Assembly (NCBI GenBank): GCA_029780075.1
Contig: JAKOZI010000338.1
Location: 1-47,124, forward strand
Reading direction: 5' to 3'
DNA length: 47,124 bases
Origin: Pseudomonadota bacterium
GTDB taxonomy: Bacteria > Pseudomonadota > Gammaproteobacteria > Burkholderiales > Rhodocyclaceae
Part shown: one piece after another, positions 25,447-36,255 of the stretch
Layout: each line of letters starts with the position of its first letter
How positions within the stretch are numbered: position 1 is the stretch's first letter
Made by a program: the position numbers and the translations under genes
Notes under the pieces: model-generated
Told to the model about the DNA's origin: nothing
What the model saw: only the letters and a program-made list of their open reading frames with translations
The model's database searches: none

Positions 25447-26814
25447 ATGGCCAAAAAACTGTTCATCCGCACCTTCGGGTGTCAGATGAACGAGTACGAC
25501 TCGGACAAGATGGCCGACGTGCTCGCTGCCTCCGAAGAAATCGTCAAGACCGACACTCCCGACGACGCGGACATCATCCTCTTCAACACCTGCTCGGTAC
25601 GCGAGAAAGCGCAGGAACGCGTGTTCCACGATCTCGGCCGGGTGCGCCTGCTGAAGCTTGCCAATCCCGACCTGGTCATCGGCGTCGGCGGCTGCGTGGC
25701 GAGTCAGGAGGGGGCGGCGATCGTCGCACGCGCACCGTATGTAGACGTCGTCTTTGGCCCGCAGACCCTGCATCGCCTGCCGCAGCTGATCGCCGAGCGG
25801 CGTCGGCTGGGCAAGTCGCAGGTCGACATTTCCTTCCCCGAGATCGAGAAGTTCGACCATCTGCCACCCGCACGGATCGAGGGCATTGCGGCCTTCGTCT
25901 CGATCATGGAGGGCTGCAGCAAGTTCTGTTCGTTCTGCATCGTGCCCTACACCCGCGGTGAAGAGGTTTCGCGTCCCTTCGACGACGTCCTGACCGAAGT
26001 GGCGGGCCTGGCGGCGCAGGGGGTCAAGGAGGTCACGCTGCTCGGCCAGAACGTCAATGCCTACCGGGGCGCGATGAGCGGCAGCGGCCAGGCCCCTGCC
26101 GGCGAGGAGGCGGCCGACCTCGCGCTGCTGATCGAGTACATCGCCGAGATTCCCGGCATCGAACGCATCCGCTACACGACTTCGCACCCGCGCGAGGTCT
26201 CGCCGCGGCTGATCGAGGTCTATGCCAGGGTACCGAAGCTGGTATCGCACCTGCATCTGCCGGTTCAGTCGGGGTCGGATCGCGTCCTCGCGGCGATGAA
26301 ACGCGGCTATACGGCGCTCGAATACAAGAGCCTGGTGCGCAAGCTGCGGGCGGCTCGCCCCGACCTGTCGCTCTCCTCGGATTTCATCGTCGGATTTCCG
26401 GGGGAGACGGCCGAAGATTTCGAGAAAACCATGAAACTGATCGACGAGGTCGGCTTCGATGCCTCGTTCTCTTTCCTCTACAGCGCGCGTCCGGGCACCC
26501 CGGCGGCGGAACTCGCCGACGATACGCCACAGCCGGTCAAGCTCGAACGCCTGTTACGTCTGCAGAAGCGCATCGACGAACTGGCGCAGGCCGTTTCCGC
26601 GGCAATGGTCGGCAGCGTCCAGCGCGTGCTCGTCGAAGGTCTGTCGAAGAAGGACCGCAATGAACTGGCCGGGCGCACCGACAACAACCGCGTCGTCAAT
26701 TTTGCCGGCCATGCCACCGACAACACGGCGCTCCTCGATCGCTTCCTGGAGGTGCGCATCACCTCGGCGATGCCGCACTCGCTGCGCGGTGAAATCGTGA
26801 GCAGACCGGCATGA
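25447..26814 (+). CDS. miaB: tRNA-2-methylthio-N6-dimethylallyladenosine synthase MiaB
   Basis: A 455-residue radical-SAM methylthiotransferase that turns i6A37 into ms2i6A37 in tRNA. The N-terminal UPF0004 domain carries three cluster cysteines (Cys12 in [12 protein letters not shown], then NTCSVREKA and [10 protein letters not shown]). The radical-SAM motif is [17 protein letters not shown], followed by [21 protein letters not shown]-terminal TRAM domain ends the protein. Normal length. Its stop overlaps the phoH start (ATGA). Confidence 0.97.
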   Translation: MAKKLFIRTFGCQMNEYDSDKMADVLAASEEIVKTDTPDDADIILFNTCSVREKAQERVFHDLGRVRLLKLANPDLVIGVGGCVASQEGAAIVARAPYVDVVFGPQTLHRLPQLIAERRRLGKSQVDISFPEIEKFDHLPPARIEGIAAFVSIMEGCSKFCSFCIVPYTRGEEVSRPFDDVLTEVAGLAAQGVKEVTLLGQNVNAYRGAMSGSGQAPAGEEAADLALLIEYIAEIPGIERIRYTTSHPREVSPRLIEVYARVPKLVSHLHLPVQSGSDRVLAAMKRGYTALEYKSLVRKLRAARPDLSLSSDFIVGFPGETAEDFEKTMKLIDEVGFDASFSFLYSARPGTPAAELADDTPQPVKLERLLRLQKRIDELAQAVSAAMVGSVQRVLVEGLSKKDRNELAGRTDNNRVVNFAGHATDNTALLDRFLEVRITSAMPHSLRGEIVSRPA

Positions 26815-27842
26815 CCGCCAGGACGGTCACCGCCAAGCGGCCGAGCACCGAACTGCTGCTGTCGCCGGTCAACAACAAGCAGCTCGCCAACCTCTGCGGC
26901 GTGCTCGACGAGAATCTGCGCCAGATCGAGACGGCACTCGACGTCTCGATCGCCCGCCGCGGCGAGCGCTTTACGCTGCGCGGCGAGACCGCGCAGACCG
27001 CGCGCGCCTCCGAGGCGCTGCAGCAGTTCTACGCGCAGGCCAAGGATACCTTGTCGGTTGACGAAATCCAGCTCGGCCTGATCGAACTGCTCAACCGGCC
27101 GGTGCGCAACATCAGCTCGGGCGGCGGCGTCTCGCCGGCGCTGATGACCCGCAAGAGCGAGTTGCACGGGCGCACGCCGCGGCAGATCGAATACCTGAAA
27201 AGCATCCAGGAACACGACATCACCTTTGGCACCGGTCCCGCCGGCACCGGCAAGACTTACCTGGCGGTGGCTTCCGCGGTCGACGCCTTCGAACGTGAAC
27301 TGGTGCAGCGCATCGTGCTGACCCGTCCCGCCGTCGAGGCCGGCGAGCGCCTCGGCTTCCTGCCGGGGGACCTGGCGCAGAAGGTCGATCCGTACCTGCG
27401 ACCGCTGTACGATGCGCTGTACGATCTGATGGGCTTCGAGCGCGTCGGCAAGCTCTTCGAGCGTGGCGCGATCGAGATTGCCCCGCTGGCCTACATGCGC
27501 GGCCGCACCCTCAACCACGCCTTCATCATCCTCGACGAAGCGCAGAACACCACGCCCGAGCAGATGAAGATGTTCCTGACGCGCATCGGCATCGGCGCCA
27601 AGGCGGTGGTCACCGGCGATGTCACCCAGATCGACCTGCAACGCGGCCAGAAGAGCGGCCTGATCGAAGCCCGCCAGATCCTCAAGGAGGTTCGCGGCAT
27701 CGCTTTCACCGAATTCCTCAAGGAAGACGTGGTCCGCCATCCCCTGGTGGCACGCATCGTCTCCGCTTACGAAGCGCATACCGCGGCGCTCGAGGCTCGC
27801 GAAGCCGCGGCAAACGCGGCAAGAAAGCATGCCAAAGAGTAA
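26811..27842 (+). CDS. phoH: PhoH-family ATPase (YbeZ-type)
   Basis: A 343-residue P-loop protein. A KH-like N-terminal part is followed by Walker A GPAGTGKT (residues 142-149) and Walker [22 protein letters not shown]. The neighbourhood miaB-phoH-ybeY-corC-lnt marks it as YbeZ, the partner of the YbeY RNase in rRNA maturation and ribosome quality control. It overlaps miaB by 4 nt and ybeY by 14 nt, so it is tightly coupled. Confidence 0.95.
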   Translation: MTARTVTAKRPSTELLLSPVNNKQLANLCGVLDENLRQIETALDVSIARRGERFTLRGETAQTARASEALQQFYAQAKDTLSVDEIQLGLIELLNRPVRNISSGGGVSPALMTRKSELHGRTPRQIEYLKSIQEHDITFGTGPAGTGKTYLAVASAVDAFERELVQRIVLTRPAVEAGERLGFLPGDLAQKVDPYLRPLYDALYDLMGFERVGKLFERGAIEIAPLAYMRGRTLNHAFIILDEAQNTTPEQMKMFLTRIGIGAKAVVTGDVTQIDLQRGQKSGLIEARQILKEVRGIAFTEFLKEDVVRHPLVARIVSAYEAHTAALEAREAAANAARKHAKE

Positions 27843-28293
27843 GCGCCTGGATCTCGGCGTGCAGTACGCCTGCAAAAGAGCCACCCTACCCGGCAGGAAG
27901 CAGGTCCGGACCTGGGTACGTCGCACGCTGAAAGCGACCGGCAGATCGGGGGGGCAGATCAGCGTGCGCTTTGTCGATGTCGAGGAAGGGCGGCGACTCA
28001 ACAGCGGGTACCGCGACAAGGACTACGCGACCAACATCCTGTCCTTCCCCTACCAGATCGAACCCAGCGTCTGCGGCGACCTGGTGTTGTGCGCGCCGGT
28101 GCTCGTCCGCGAGGCCAACGAGCAGGGCAAGTCGCTGGCAGCGCATTGCGCGCATCTGATCGTCCATGGCCTGCTGCACCTGCAGGGCTTCGACCATGAA
28201 ACGGGCGACGAACAGGCGGCCGCAATGGAAGGCCATGAACGGCGCATACTCGCCGCCCTGGGCTACGCGGACCCCTACCGCGACGAGTTGTGA
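27829..28293 (+). CDS. ybeY: Endoribonuclease YbeY
   Basis: A 154-residue single-strand-specific metal-dependent endonuclease for 16S rRNA 3' processing and ribosome quality control. The zinc motif HGLLHLQGFDH uses His113, His117 and His123. Upstream is the family stretch RDKDYATNILSFPY. The basic N-terminus ([20 protein letters not shown]) overlaps the phoH end. A gap of 90 nt leads to corC. Confidence 0.95.
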   Translation: MPKSKRLDLGVQYACKRATLPGRKQVRTWVRRTLKATGRSGGQISVRFVDVEEGRRLNSGYRDKDYATNILSFPYQIEPSVCGDLVLCAPVLVREANEQGKSLAAHCAHLIVHGLLHLQGFDHETGDEQAAAMEGHERRILAALGYADPYRDEL

Positions 28294-28383
28294 CCCTCAC
28301 CTCACCACCACAGGTCTTCTCCGGCATCCCGGAGTGGACCGATACGTCGGCCGCCGACGCGACCCGCACGCCAAAAGGCTCCT

Positions 28384-29226
28384 ATGGACAGCAACCCCGC
28401 TCACAAACCCGGATTTTTTGAACGTCTCTCCTCGCTGCTGGTGCATGCACCGGAGGACCGCGAACAACTCATGCAACTCCTGCACGCGGCGCACCAGCGC
28501 CAGTTGCTCAATGCCGATGCCTTGGGCATCATCGAAGGCGCTCTGGCGGCTTCGGAAATGAGCGTCCGGGAAGTCATGGTGCCGCGGCCGATGATGGAGG
28601 TCGTCGATGTCCAGGATTCGCTGCCAGAAGTGATCGCCCAGGTCAACACGACCCTGCACTCGCGCTTTCCGGTGATCAACGGCAGCCGTGACAACGTCAT
28701 CGGCATCCTGTTGACCAAGGACCTGCTGCGGGTGCCGCACACCGACGGTTTCAACCTGCGCGACTGGGTACGACCGGCGGTGTTCATCCCCGAATACAAG
28801 CGCCTCGACGTCCTGCTGCGCGAGTTCCGCGTCTCGCGCAATCACATGGCGATCGTCATTGACGAATACGCCGGCATTGCCGGTCTGATCACCATCGAAG
28901 ACGTGCTCGAACAGATCGTCGGCGATATCGCGGACGAGTACGATTTCGACGAGGCTGACGACAATATTCAGCTCGATCAGAACGGGGCGTATCGGGTCAA
29001 GGCGCACACCACCGTGGCGGACTTCAATGTTGCTTTCGACACCCGCTTCAGCGACGAAAAATGCAATACCGTCGGTGGCCTGATCCTGAACCATCTTGGG
29101 CGAGTACCACAGTTCAACGAAACGATCGCCATTGACGACGTGAATTTCCAGGTGTTGCGCGCCGACAGCCGGCGCATCTATACCCTGGTCGTCTCGCGCT
29201 CGCCTGCGGCTGACGAATCTGAATAG
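28384..29226 (+). CDS. corC: CorC/HlyC-family CBS-domain protein
   Basis: A 280-residue cytoplasmic protein. A short N-terminal segment is followed by a CBS pair (VREVMVPRPMMEVVDVQDSLPEVI, and IVIDEYAGIAGLITIEDVLEQIVGDIADEYD), then a CorC_HlyC domain (GAYRVKAHTTVADFNVAFDTRFSD). Family members are tied to Mg2+/Co2+ efflux or membrane stress, often next to lnt as here. The final codons overlap the presumed start region of lnt. Confidence 0.93.
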   Translation: MDSNPAHKPGFFERLSSLLVHAPEDREQLMQLLHAAHQRQLLNADALGIIEGALAASEMSVREVMVPRPMMEVVDVQDSLPEVIAQVNTTLHSRFPVINGSRDNVIGILLTKDLLRVPHTDGFNLRDWVRPAVFIPEYKRLDVLLREFRVSRNHMAIVIDEYAGIAGLITIEDVLEQIVGDIADEYDFDEADDNIQLDQNGAYRVKAHTTVADFNVAFDTRFSDEKCNTVGGLILNHLGRVPQFNETIAIDDVNFQVLRADSRRIYTLVVSRSPAADESE

Positions 29227-30754
29227 GGGCCTGGGCTGGCACTGCCTCGGCGCCAGCCTGCTCGGTGCTGCGGGTGTCGTCGCTTTTGCGCCCGTCGGCT
29301 GGTTTCCCGCCAACTGGCTGAGCCTCGGCGGCCTCTTCGGCCTGCTCTGCGCGGTAACCGGCAGCCAGGGACAGGTCCGCCACGGTGCGCTGATCGCCGC
29401 CGCCTATGGTCTTGGCCAGTTCCTGACCGGCGTATCCTGGGTCTATGTCAGCCTCAGCGTCTTTGGCGGCATGCCGGCAGCGCTGGCGGGCCTGGCGACG
29501 TTGCTGTTCTGCGGCGTGCTGGCGATTTTCCCGGCTTTGGCCGGCGCGCTCTTCGTCCGCCTGGCCGCGCCCGGCTACTGGCCGCGCGCCCTGCTCTTCG
29601 CCGCCCTGTGGGTATTGACCGAAGGCTTGCGCGCCTGGGCCTTCACCGGTTTTCCGTGGCTGTCCGCCGGCTACTCGCAGACGCCACCGAGCCCGCTCGC
29701 CGGTTATGTGCCGCTGCTCGGCGTCTACGGCGCGTCGCTGGCTTCGGCGCTGCTCGGCGCGATGATCTTCGAGATCGCCAGGCGCTGGCTGTCCACCGCC
29801 GACTGCCCGGCACGCGGCTGGCTGCGCTGGTGTCCGGCCCTGCCGCTGCTCGCCGCTGCCGCGATCCTGGCAGCCGGCGGACTGCTGCGCGAGGTCCGCT
29901 GGACGCAGGAAGAAGGCGAGCCACTGTCGGTAGCCTTGCTGCAGGGCAATGTGGCACAGGAGATGAAATGGCGGCCCGAGCATTTCGCCGATTCCCTGCA
30001 CAGCTACTACCGACTGGCACTGGAGAACCCGGCACGGCTCACGGTTCTGCCCGAAACTGCCCTGCCCGCTTTCCTCGACCAGATTCCCGCGGACTATCTC
30101 GACGCCCTGCAGCAACTCGCGCTGCGCCAGCAAGGCGAACTGCTGCTCGGCATCCCGGTAGCCGAAGGCAGGCACTACTACAATGCGGCGGTGAGCCTGG
30201 GGGCGTCCGGCCGGCAGCGCTACGACAAGGTGCATCTGGTGCCCTTCGGTGAGTTCGTTCCGCCGGGTTTTGCCTGGTTCATGGCGATGGCCAACATCCC
30301 GATGTCCGACTTCACCGCCGGCTCACCGACGCAGGCGCCGCTGCGCCTTGCCGGCCAACGCGTGGGGGTGAACATCTGCTACGAAGACGCCTTTGGCAGC
30401 GAGATCATCGGCGCTTTGCCAACCGCGACGCTGCTGGTCAACCTGTCCAACGTCGCCTGGTTCGGAGACTCGCTGGCGCCGGCACAACACCTGCAGATTG
30501 CCCGGATGCGCGCCCTCGAAACCGGGCGCATGCTGCTGCGGGCCACCAACACCGGCATGACCGCAATCGTCGGCGTCGACGGTCGCGTACTCTCGGCCCT
30601 GCCCGCTTTCACGCGTGGCGCACTGGTCGGCGAAGTACGCGGCCATTCGGGAGCTACACCTTTCGTACGCTGGGGGAACTGGCCGGTCATCGGTCTCGCC
30701 TTGTTGTCGATTGCCGTGTCGGGTCGCCGCAGAACGGGATCGGGAGCGGCCTGA
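29204..30754 (+). CDS. lnt: Apolipoprotein N-acyltransferase Lnt (non-AUG start)
   Basis: Lnt adds the third acyl chain to lipoproteins at the inner membrane, before Lol sorting. The coding frame has N-terminal membrane helices, then a nitrilase-like periplasmic domain with the triad Glu in VLPETALPAF, Lys in YDKVHLVPFGEFVPPG and Cys in GVNICYEDAFG, then a last helix. The first ATG (29471) would remove about 85 residues, including early helices that are clearly present (LGASLLGAAGVVAFAPVGWF, then YGLGQFLTGVSWVYVSLSVFGGM). Between the upstream in-frame TGA (near 29141) and 29471 there is no ATG, GTG or TTG. CTG codons at 29204, 29210 and 29219 are the best candidates and give about 511-516 residues, the family's normal length. 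I used 29204. The start overlaps the corC end, so coupling may help initiation. Confidence 0.85.
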   Translation: MRLTNLNRGLGWHCLGASLLGAAGVVAFAPVGWFPANWLSLGGLFGLLCAVTGSQGQVRHGALIAAAYGLGQFLTGVSWVYVSLSVFGGMPAALAGLATLLFCGVLAIFPALAGALFVRLAAPGYWPRALLFAALWVLTEGLRAWAFTGFPWLSAGYSQTPPSPLAGYVPLLGVYGASLASALLGAMIFEIARRWLSTADCPARGWLRWCPALPLLAAAAILAAGGLLREVRWTQEEGEPLSVALLQGNVAQEMKWRPEHFADSLHSYYRLALENPARLTVLPETALPAFLDQIPADYLDALQQLALRQQGELLLGIPVAEGRHYYNAAVSLGASGRQRYDKVHLVPFGEFVPPGFAWFMAMANIPMSDFTAGSPTQAPLRLAGQRVGVNICYEDAFGSEIIGALPTATLLVNLSNVAWFGDSLAPAQHLQIARMRALETGRMLLRATNTGMTAIVGVDGRVLSALPAFTRGALVGEVRGHSGATPFVRWGNWPVIGLALLSIAVSGRRRTGSGAA

Positions 30755-30847
30755 CATGCCGGCTTGCCGGGAGCCGGAGGAAGCAGGTTCTTGTCGGCCG
30801 AGAAACAAAGTAAAATCCCGGCTTTTGGTTCTGCACGAAGCTCTCCC

Positions 30848-31753
30848 ATGCCTACGTTTCAGGAAGTCATTCTGCGTCTCCAGGAGTTCTGGGACCAACA
30901 GGGCTGTGCGCTGCTGCAGCCGTACGACATCGAAGTCGGTGCCGGCACCTTCCATACCGCGACCTTCCTGCGCGCGATCGGTCCTGAACCGTGGAACGCG
31001 GCCTACGTACAGCCTTCGCGGCGGCCAAAGGACGGCCGCTACGGCGAGAACCCGAACCGCCTGCAGCACTACTACCAGTATCAGGTGGTGCTGAAGCCGT
31101 CGCCGGAGAACATCCAGGAACTCTATCTCGACTCGCTGCGCGCACTCGGGATCGATACCAGCCAGCACGACATCCGCTTCGTCGAGGACGACTGGGAAAG
31201 TCCCACGCTGGGTGCCTGGGGGCTGGGCTGGGAAGTGTGGCTGGACGGCATGGAGGTGACGCAGTTTACCTATTTCCAGGAAGTCGGCTCGCTGTCCTGC
31301 AAACCGGTGCTCGGCGAAATCACCTACGGCATCGAAAGGCTGGCGATGTACCTGCAGGGAGTCGAAAACGTCTTCGACCTGGTGTGGGCCGAAGGACCAG
31401 GTTACCGGGTGACCTACGGCGACGTCTATCACCAGAACGAAGTCGAGCAGTCGAAGTACAACTTCGAACATTCCAATGTGGACCTGCTGTTCCGTCATTT
31501 CGGCGAACACGAATCGGAAGCGCGACGCCTGATCGCTGCCGGCCTGGCCCTGCCGGGCTATGAAATGGTGATGAAGTGCTCGCATACCTTCAACCTGCTG
31601 GATGCGCGCGGCGCCATTTCGGTCACCGAACGGGCGGCCTACATTGGCCGCGTACGCGCCCTGGCTCGCGAGGTGGCGCAGGCTTACCACGATTCCCGCC
31701 AGGCCCTCGGTTTTCCGATGTGCAAGGCCAGTGTTGACGGCGGGGGGCATTGA
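30848..31753 (+). CDS. glyQ: Glycyl-tRNA synthetase alpha subunit
   Basis: A 301-residue catalytic subunit of the alpha2-beta2 bacterial glycyl-tRNA synthetase. It begins [20 protein letters not shown] and contains [27 protein letters not shown], the highly conserved glycine-activating core. The ATG at 30848 is the family start; an in-frame ATG at 30764 would add 28 unrelated residues. A TAAAAT sequence at 30811-30816 with TTCTTG 17 nt upstream could be the promoter. glyS starts 1 nt after the stop. Confidence 0.96.
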   Translation: MPTFQEVILRLQEFWDQQGCALLQPYDIEVGAGTFHTATFLRAIGPEPWNAAYVQPSRRPKDGRYGENPNRLQHYYQYQVVLKPSPENIQELYLDSLRALGIDTSQHDIRFVEDDWESPTLGAWGLGWEVWLDGMEVTQFTYFQEVGSLSCKPVLGEITYGIERLAMYLQGVENVFDLVWAEGPGYRVTYGDVYHQNEVEQSKYNFEHSNVDLLFRHFGEHESEARRLIAAGLALPGYEMVMKCSHTFNLLDARGAISVTERAAYIGRVRALAREVAQAYHDSRQALGFPMCKASVDGGGH

Positions 31754-31754
31754 G

Positions 31755-33827
31755 ATGAACGACACGCTCCTGATCGAGTTGCGCACCGAGGAACTGCCGC
31801 CAAAATCACTCAAGGCACTGTCCGAGGCTTTTGCCGAGGCGGTTTTCTCCGCCCTTACGGCGCAGCAGTTTGCTGCCGCGGACAGCGTCTGCACCCCCTA
31901 CGCCACACCGCGCCGTCTGGCGCTGACCATCACCGGGGTTGCCGGGCGTCAGCCCGACCGCATGCTGGAGAAGAAGGGCCCGTCGCTGGCCAGCGCCCTC
32001 GACGACGCCGGCCAACCGACCCGTGCCCTCGAAGGCTTCATGCGCGCGGCGGGCGTCAGCTTTGCGCAACTGCAGAAGATCACCGACGGCAAGAGCGAGT
32101 ACTTTGTCGCGCGCCGCGAGCAGCCGGGCACGGCACTCGACAAGCATCTGTCCGAGATCGTTGCGCACGCACTCCGCAAGCTGCCGATCGCGAAAGTCAT
32201 GCGCTGGGGCGATTCGGAACATCAGTTCGTTCGCCCGGTGCATGGCCTGATCATGCTGCATGGTACGCGCGTCGTCCCCGGCGAGGTGCTGGGCCTGCAG
32301 AGTGGCCGGACGACGCTCGGCCACCGTTTCCTTTCGACCGGCGAGATCAGCATCGACAGCCCTGCCGACTATGCACCGCGGCTGCTGGCGGGCAAGGTGA
32401 TCGCCGCCTTCCCCGAGCGACGCGCGTCGATTGCCGCGCAACTCGCGGCCACCGCCGGGAAACTCGCGGCCCGCATCAACCCGGCTGATGGCCTGCTCGA
32501 CGAGGTGACGGCGCTGGTCGAATGGCCGGCGGTCTATGTCGGCGAGTTCGAGCCTGAATATCTGGAAGTGCCGCAGGAATGCCTGATCCTGACGATGCAG
32601 CAGAACCAGAAGTATTTTCCGCTGCTCGACAGCGCCGGAAAACTGCTCAACAAGTTCCTGATCGTTTCCAACATGCAGGTCGACGACCCGCGTCATATCA
32701 TTGCCGGCAACGAGCGCGTCGTGCGTCCACGCCTCTCGGACGCGCGCTTCTTCTACAACCAGGACCGCAAGAACGGCTTTGCCACACGCGTCGTTCGCCT
32801 CGGTGCGGTGGTCTACCACCACAAGCTCGGATCGCTGGGCGACCGCGCGCAGCGACTGGGCCGGATCGCGCGCAGCATCGCCGAGAAACTCGGAGCCGAC
32901 GCCAACCTCGCCGAGCGCGCGGCCCTGTTTGCCAAGATCGACCTGCTGACCGACATGGTCGGCGAGTTCCCCGAACTGCAGGGCATCATGGGCCGCTACT
33001 ACCTGCTGCACGAAGGCGGCTTGCCGGTGGTCGCCGACGCCATCGAACAACACTATCGACCGCGCTTTGCCGGCGACACCCTGCCCGCAGGCAACATCGC
33101 CTGTGCGGCGGCGCTGGCCGACAAGCTCGACGCCCTGGTCGGATTCTTCGGCATCGGGCAACTGCCGACCGGCGACAAGGATCCCTTCGGCCTGCGCCGT
33201 GCGGCACTCGGCGTCCTGCGCATCCTGATGGAGACGCCGCTGCCGCTCGACCTCGGCGAACTGATCGGCGACGCCAAGGCGGCGCTGCGGCAGCAGGGCA
33301 TCAAGCTCGATGGGCTCGATGAACCGTTGCTGGTGTTCATGCTCGAGCGCCTGCGCGGCATGCTCAGGGACAGCGGCCATGCGGCCGACGTCATCGAGGC
33401 CGTGCTCGCGCAACGGCCGACGCGTATCGACCGGGTTCCGGCCAGGATGACAGCGGTGCGCGAGTTCCTGGCGCTCCCCGAGTCGCTGGCGCTGGCTGCG
33501 GCGAACAAGCGGATCGGCAACATCCTCAGGAAGGCCGAGTCGGTACTCCCCGAGCCGGACGTCGCCCTGCTCGAGGAAGACGCCGAGAAAGCCCTGTTCC
33601 AGCGGGTGCTGTTGATCGCACCAGTGGTCAGGTCGCACGTCGCCAACGAGGATTACGCCGACGCACTCAAGGTGCTGGCCTCGGCACGTGCCGAGGTCGA
33701 CCGCTTCTTCGACGAAGTGATGGTCAACGTCCAGGAGCCGTTGCTCCGGGGCAACCGTCTGGGGCTCCTGAAAGTGCTGTTCGACCAGTTCAACGCGGTC
33801 GCCGACATCTCCAGGCTGGCCGTATGA
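31755..33827 (+). CDS. glyS: Glycyl-tRNA synthetase beta subunit
   Basis: A 690-residue subunit that binds tRNA-Gly. It starts [20 protein letters not shown] and includes [21 protein letters not shown], then an HD-like region ([18 protein letters not shown]) and an anticodon-binding C-terminus ([22 protein letters not shown]). The ATG at 31755 is chosen because the frame upstream lies within glyQ. The stop overlaps gmhB (ATGA). Normal length, no disruption. Confidence 0.96.
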   Translation: MNDTLLIELRTEELPPKSLKALSEAFAEAVFSALTAQQFAAADSVCTPYATPRRLALTITGVAGRQPDRMLEKKGPSLASALDDAGQPTRALEGFMRAAGVSFAQLQKITDGKSEYFVARREQPGTALDKHLSEIVAHALRKLPIAKVMRWGDSEHQFVRPVHGLIMLHGTRVVPGEVLGLQSGRTTLGHRFLSTGEISIDSPADYAPRLLAGKVIAAFPERRASIAAQLAATAGKLAARINPADGLLDEVTALVEWPAVYVGEFEPEYLEVPQECLILTMQQNQKYFPLLDSAGKLLNKFLIVSNMQVDDPRHIIAGNERVVRPRLSDARFFYNQDRKNGFATRVVRLGAVVYHHKLGSLGDRAQRLGRIARSIAEKLGADANLAERAALFAKIDLLTDMVGEFPELQGIMGRYYLLHEGGLPVVADAIEQHYRPRFAGDTLPAGNIACAAALADKLDALVGFFGIGQLPTGDKDPFGLRRAALGVLRILMETPLPLDLGELIGDAKAALRQQGIKLDGLDEPLLVFMLERLRGMLRDSGHAADVIEAVLAQRPTRIDRVPARMTAVREFLALPESLALAAANKRIGNILRKAESVLPEPDVALLEEDAEKALFQRVLLIAPVVRSHVANEDYADALKVLASARAEVDRFFDEVMVNVQEPLLRGNRLGLLKVLFDQFNAVADISRLAV

Positions 33828-34360
33828 AGCTCGTCATTCTCGACCGCGACGGGGTCATCAATTACGACTCGAAGCAGTTCATCCGGTCGCCTGCCGAATG
33901 GCGACCTATCCCGGGGAGCGTCGAGGCCATCGCCAGGCTCAACCAGGCGGGCTACCACGTGGTGGTGGCGACCAACCAGTCGGGGCTTGGTCGCGGCCTG
34001 TTCGACATGGATACGCTGAATGGCATCCACGAAAAAATGCATCGGACGGTCCTCGGAGCCGGCGGGCGCATCGACGCGATCTTCTATTGTCCGCACACCA
34101 TCGAATCCGACTGCCGTTGCCGAAAACCGAAGAGCGGCATGTTCGAGCGCATCGCCAAATGCTTCAACATCGATCTGCCAGGTACGCCGGCCGTAGGCGA
34201 TTCCTTGCGCGATCTGCAGGCCGCCGCCGCGGTCGGCGCCATTCCGCTGCTGGTACTGACCGGCAAAGGGACGCAGACCAAGGCCGAAGGCGGTCTTCCG
34301 GAGGGCACCCTGATCTTCCCCGACCTCGCCGCCGCGACCGATCATATCCTGAGCCTGTGA
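33824..34360 (+). CDS. gmhB: D-glycero-beta-D-manno-heptose-1,7-bisphosphate 7-phosphatase
   Basis: A 178-residue HAD phosphatase in ADP-heptose synthesis for the lipopolysaccharide core. The nucleophile motif is LDRDGVIN (Asp7, Asp9), motif II is [12 protein letters not shown], and the zinc loop is [15 protein letters not shown], shorter than in the E. coli enzyme but with all Cys/His ligands. Motif IV is [11 protein letters not shown]. glyS overlaps it by 4 nt, and the following acyltransferase starts on its last base (TGATG). Confidence 0.93.
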   Translation: MKLVILDRDGVINYDSKQFIRSPAEWRPIPGSVEAIARLNQAGYHVVVATNQSGLGRGLFDMDTLNGIHEKMHRTVLGAGGRIDAIFYCPHTIESDCRCRKPKSGMFERIAKCFNIDLPGTPAVGDSLRDLQAAAAVGAIPLLVLTGKGTQTKAEGGLPEGTLIFPDLAAATDHILSL

Positions 34361-35103
34361 TGGCCGCTCTGCGCGCAGCGCTTTTTCTGCTGCTGGTCAG
34401 CCTGCTGACCATACCGTTCGGCGTGGCCGTTTCCCTGGCCGTGTTTTTTCCGATGCCCACCCGCTACCGGATCATCGCCGTCTGGCGCTGCGGCTTCATG
34501 GCCCTCTGCCAGTTCGTGCTGGGTATCCGCTACCGCGTCCTTGGCCGCGAGAACATCCCCGACGAGCCGTCGGTGGTACTGGCCAAACACCAGTCGGCCT
34601 GGGAAACGGTCGGGCTGCAGGAGATCTTCCCGCCGCTCGTGTTTGTGCTGAAGAAGGAATTGCTGCGGGTGCCGTTCTTTGGCTGGGGGCTGGCGGCGAT
34701 GAAGATGATTTCGATCGACCGTGCGGCGGCCAAGGATGCCCTGAAGCAGGTCTTCGATCAGGGGCGCGAGCGGCTGGCCGCGGGCTATTGGGTGGTGATT
34801 TTCCCCGAAGGCACCCGTGTCGCGCCTGGACAAACGTGTCGCTACAAGCCGGGTGGCGCCCACCTCGCCGTCCGCAGTGGTGCCAAGGTGGTACCGGTGG
34901 CGCACAACGCCGGGGAAGTCTGGGGGAAGGGCCTCCTGGACATCTCGGCGGGGCTGATCACCGTCAGCATCGGCCCGCCGATCGATCCCGCGGGCAAGAC
35001 GGCGGTGAAGATCAACGCTCTGGCCGCCGCCTGGATCGAGGCCGAGATGCAGCGCCTCTCGCCACACCGCTACCCGGCTGCTGCCGATGCTGTCGCCGCC
35101 TGA
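34360..35103 (+). CDS. plsC: 1-acyl-sn-glycerol-3-phosphate acyltransferase (PlsC-like)
   Basis: A 247-residue membrane acyltransferase, most likely making phosphatidic acid. An N-terminal membrane helix (AALFLLLVSLLTIPFGVAVSLAVFF) is followed by the catalytic motif KHQSAWE (His77, Glu82; a variant of HX4D) and the substrate motif FPEGTR (148-153). The HX4E variant is usual in betaproteobacterial members beside gmhB and glyS. Substrate specificity cannot be read from the sequence, and a lyso-ornithine or other lipid acyltransferase is possible. Confidence 0.88.
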   Translation: MAALRAALFLLLVSLLTIPFGVAVSLAVFFPMPTRYRIIAVWRCGFMALCQFVLGIRYRVLGRENIPDEPSVVLAKHQSAWETVGLQEIFPPLVFVLKKELLRVPFFGWGLAAMKMISIDRAAAKDALKQVFDQGRERLAAGYWVVIFPEGTRVAPGQTCRYKPGGAHLAVRSGAKVVPVAHNAGEVWGKGLLDISAGLITVSIGPPIDPAGKTAVKINALAAAWIEAEMQRLSPHRYPAAADAVAA

Positions 35104-35848
35104 ATTGCCGCGTGCGTGCGCGCAGCCGGAGGCGTGCGGCGAAACGCTGCGGACCATCGCCCTTGGCGAGCACACGGTCAACTACCTGCTGCGCCGGGCC
35201 AGGCGCCGCACCATCGGGCTCTCGATCGACCACCGCGGCCTGCGGGTCGGCGCCCCCAACGGCGCCTCGCTGCACGAAGTCGAAGCATCGATTCTGCAGC
35301 ACCGCGAATGGATCCGAAGAAAACTCGACGAATGGCAGGCTCGCCCGCATCCGGAGCCGCTGCGCATCGTCGATGGCGTGCAGATACCGCTGCTCGGCAA
35401 CCCGATCACCGTCCGCCTGGCCATCGGCGCCAGGCGCTGCGTCTGGAACCCGCAAACGCCCGAACGCGCGCTCACCCTGTGTCTGCACTCACCCGCGGAG
35501 GCACCGCTGCAGCTGGAGAAAGCGCTGCGCGAACGGGCAGGCGCGCTGTTCGTCGAGCGCCTGGGCCATTACGCGTCCCGGCTCGGCGTCGCCCTGCCAC
35601 GCCTGTCGTTATCATCCGCGCGTACCCGCTGGGGGAGCTGCAGCCTGCGCAGCGGCATTCGCTTGAACTGGCGGCTGATCCACTTCCCGCTGCCGGTGAT
35701 CGACTACGTCGCGGTGCACGAACTGGCGCACCTGCGCGAAATGAACCACAGTGCGCGCTTCTGGTCGATCGTCGCGCAGGTGTACCCCGATTACCCGAAC
35801 GCGCGCCAGGCCCTGCAGCTTGGCGCGACCCATTGCCCTCACTGGTAA
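35087..35848 (+). CDS. YgjP-like zinc metallopeptidase (M48-like)
   Basis: A 253-residue protein of the YgjP/DUF45 family. The zinc motif HELAHLREMNH places ligands at His211, His215 and His221 with Glu212 as base. The region before it has the family stretch ARTRWGSCSLRSGIRLNWRLIHFP. No signal peptide, so it is cytoplasmic. Its start overlaps the acyltransferase gene by 17 nt, and gloA begins 9 nt after the stop. Biological substrate unknown; some homologues are linked to restriction systems, but nothing here suggests that. Confidence 0.88.
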   Translation: MLSPPELPRACAQPEACGETLRTIALGEHTVNYLLRRARRRTIGLSIDHRGLRVGAPNGASLHEVEASILQHREWIRRKLDEWQARPHPEPLRIVDGVQIPLLGNPITVRLAIGARRCVWNPQTPERALTLCLHSPAEAPLQLEKALRERAGALFVERLGHYASRLGVALPRLSLSSARTRWGSCSLRSGIRLNWRLIHFPLPVIDYVAVHELAHLREMNHSARFWSIVAQVYPDYPNARQALQLGATHCPHW

Positions 35849-35857
35849 GGAAAACCG

Positions 35858-36244
35858 ATGCGGATTCTGCATACCATGTTGCGTGTTGGCGATCTTGATC
35901 GCTCGCTGGCGTTCTACACCGAGGTACTCGGCATGCGCGTCATGCGTCGCCAGGATTACCCGGCCGGCCGCTTCACCCTGGCCTTTGTCGGCTACGGATC
36001 GGAAGCGGAAAGCGCGGTTCTTGAACTGACACACAACTGGGACACGCCGGCCTACGAACTGGGCAACGCCTTCGGCCATGTGGCGATCGAAGTCGCCGAC
36101 GCCTACGCAGCTTGCGCGCAGATCAAGGCGCGTGGCGGCAAGGTAGTGCGCGAAGCCGGGCCGATGCAGCACGGCACGACGGTGATCGCCTTTGTCGAAG
36201 ATCCCGATGGATACAAGGTCGAACTGATCCAGAAAAAGGCCTGA
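35858..36244 (+). CDS. gloA: Lactoylglutathione lyase (glyoxalase I)
   Basis: A 128-residue vicinal-oxygen-chelate metalloenzyme that detoxifies methylglyoxal with glutathione. It starts [20 protein letters not shown] (metal His5), with the second metal site in [10 protein letters not shown] and the end stretch [16 protein letters not shown] carrying the catalytic Glu. Length matches the short Ni-type GloA. AAGGA lies just before the ATG. Confidence 0.95.
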   Translation: MRILHTMLRVGDLDRSLAFYTEVLGMRVMRRQDYPAGRFTLAFVGYGSEAESAVLELTHNWDTPAYELGNAFGHVAIEVADAYAACAQIKARGGKVVREAGPMQHGTTVIAFVEDPDGYKVELIQKKA

Positions 36245-36255
36245 GTTTGCCCGCG

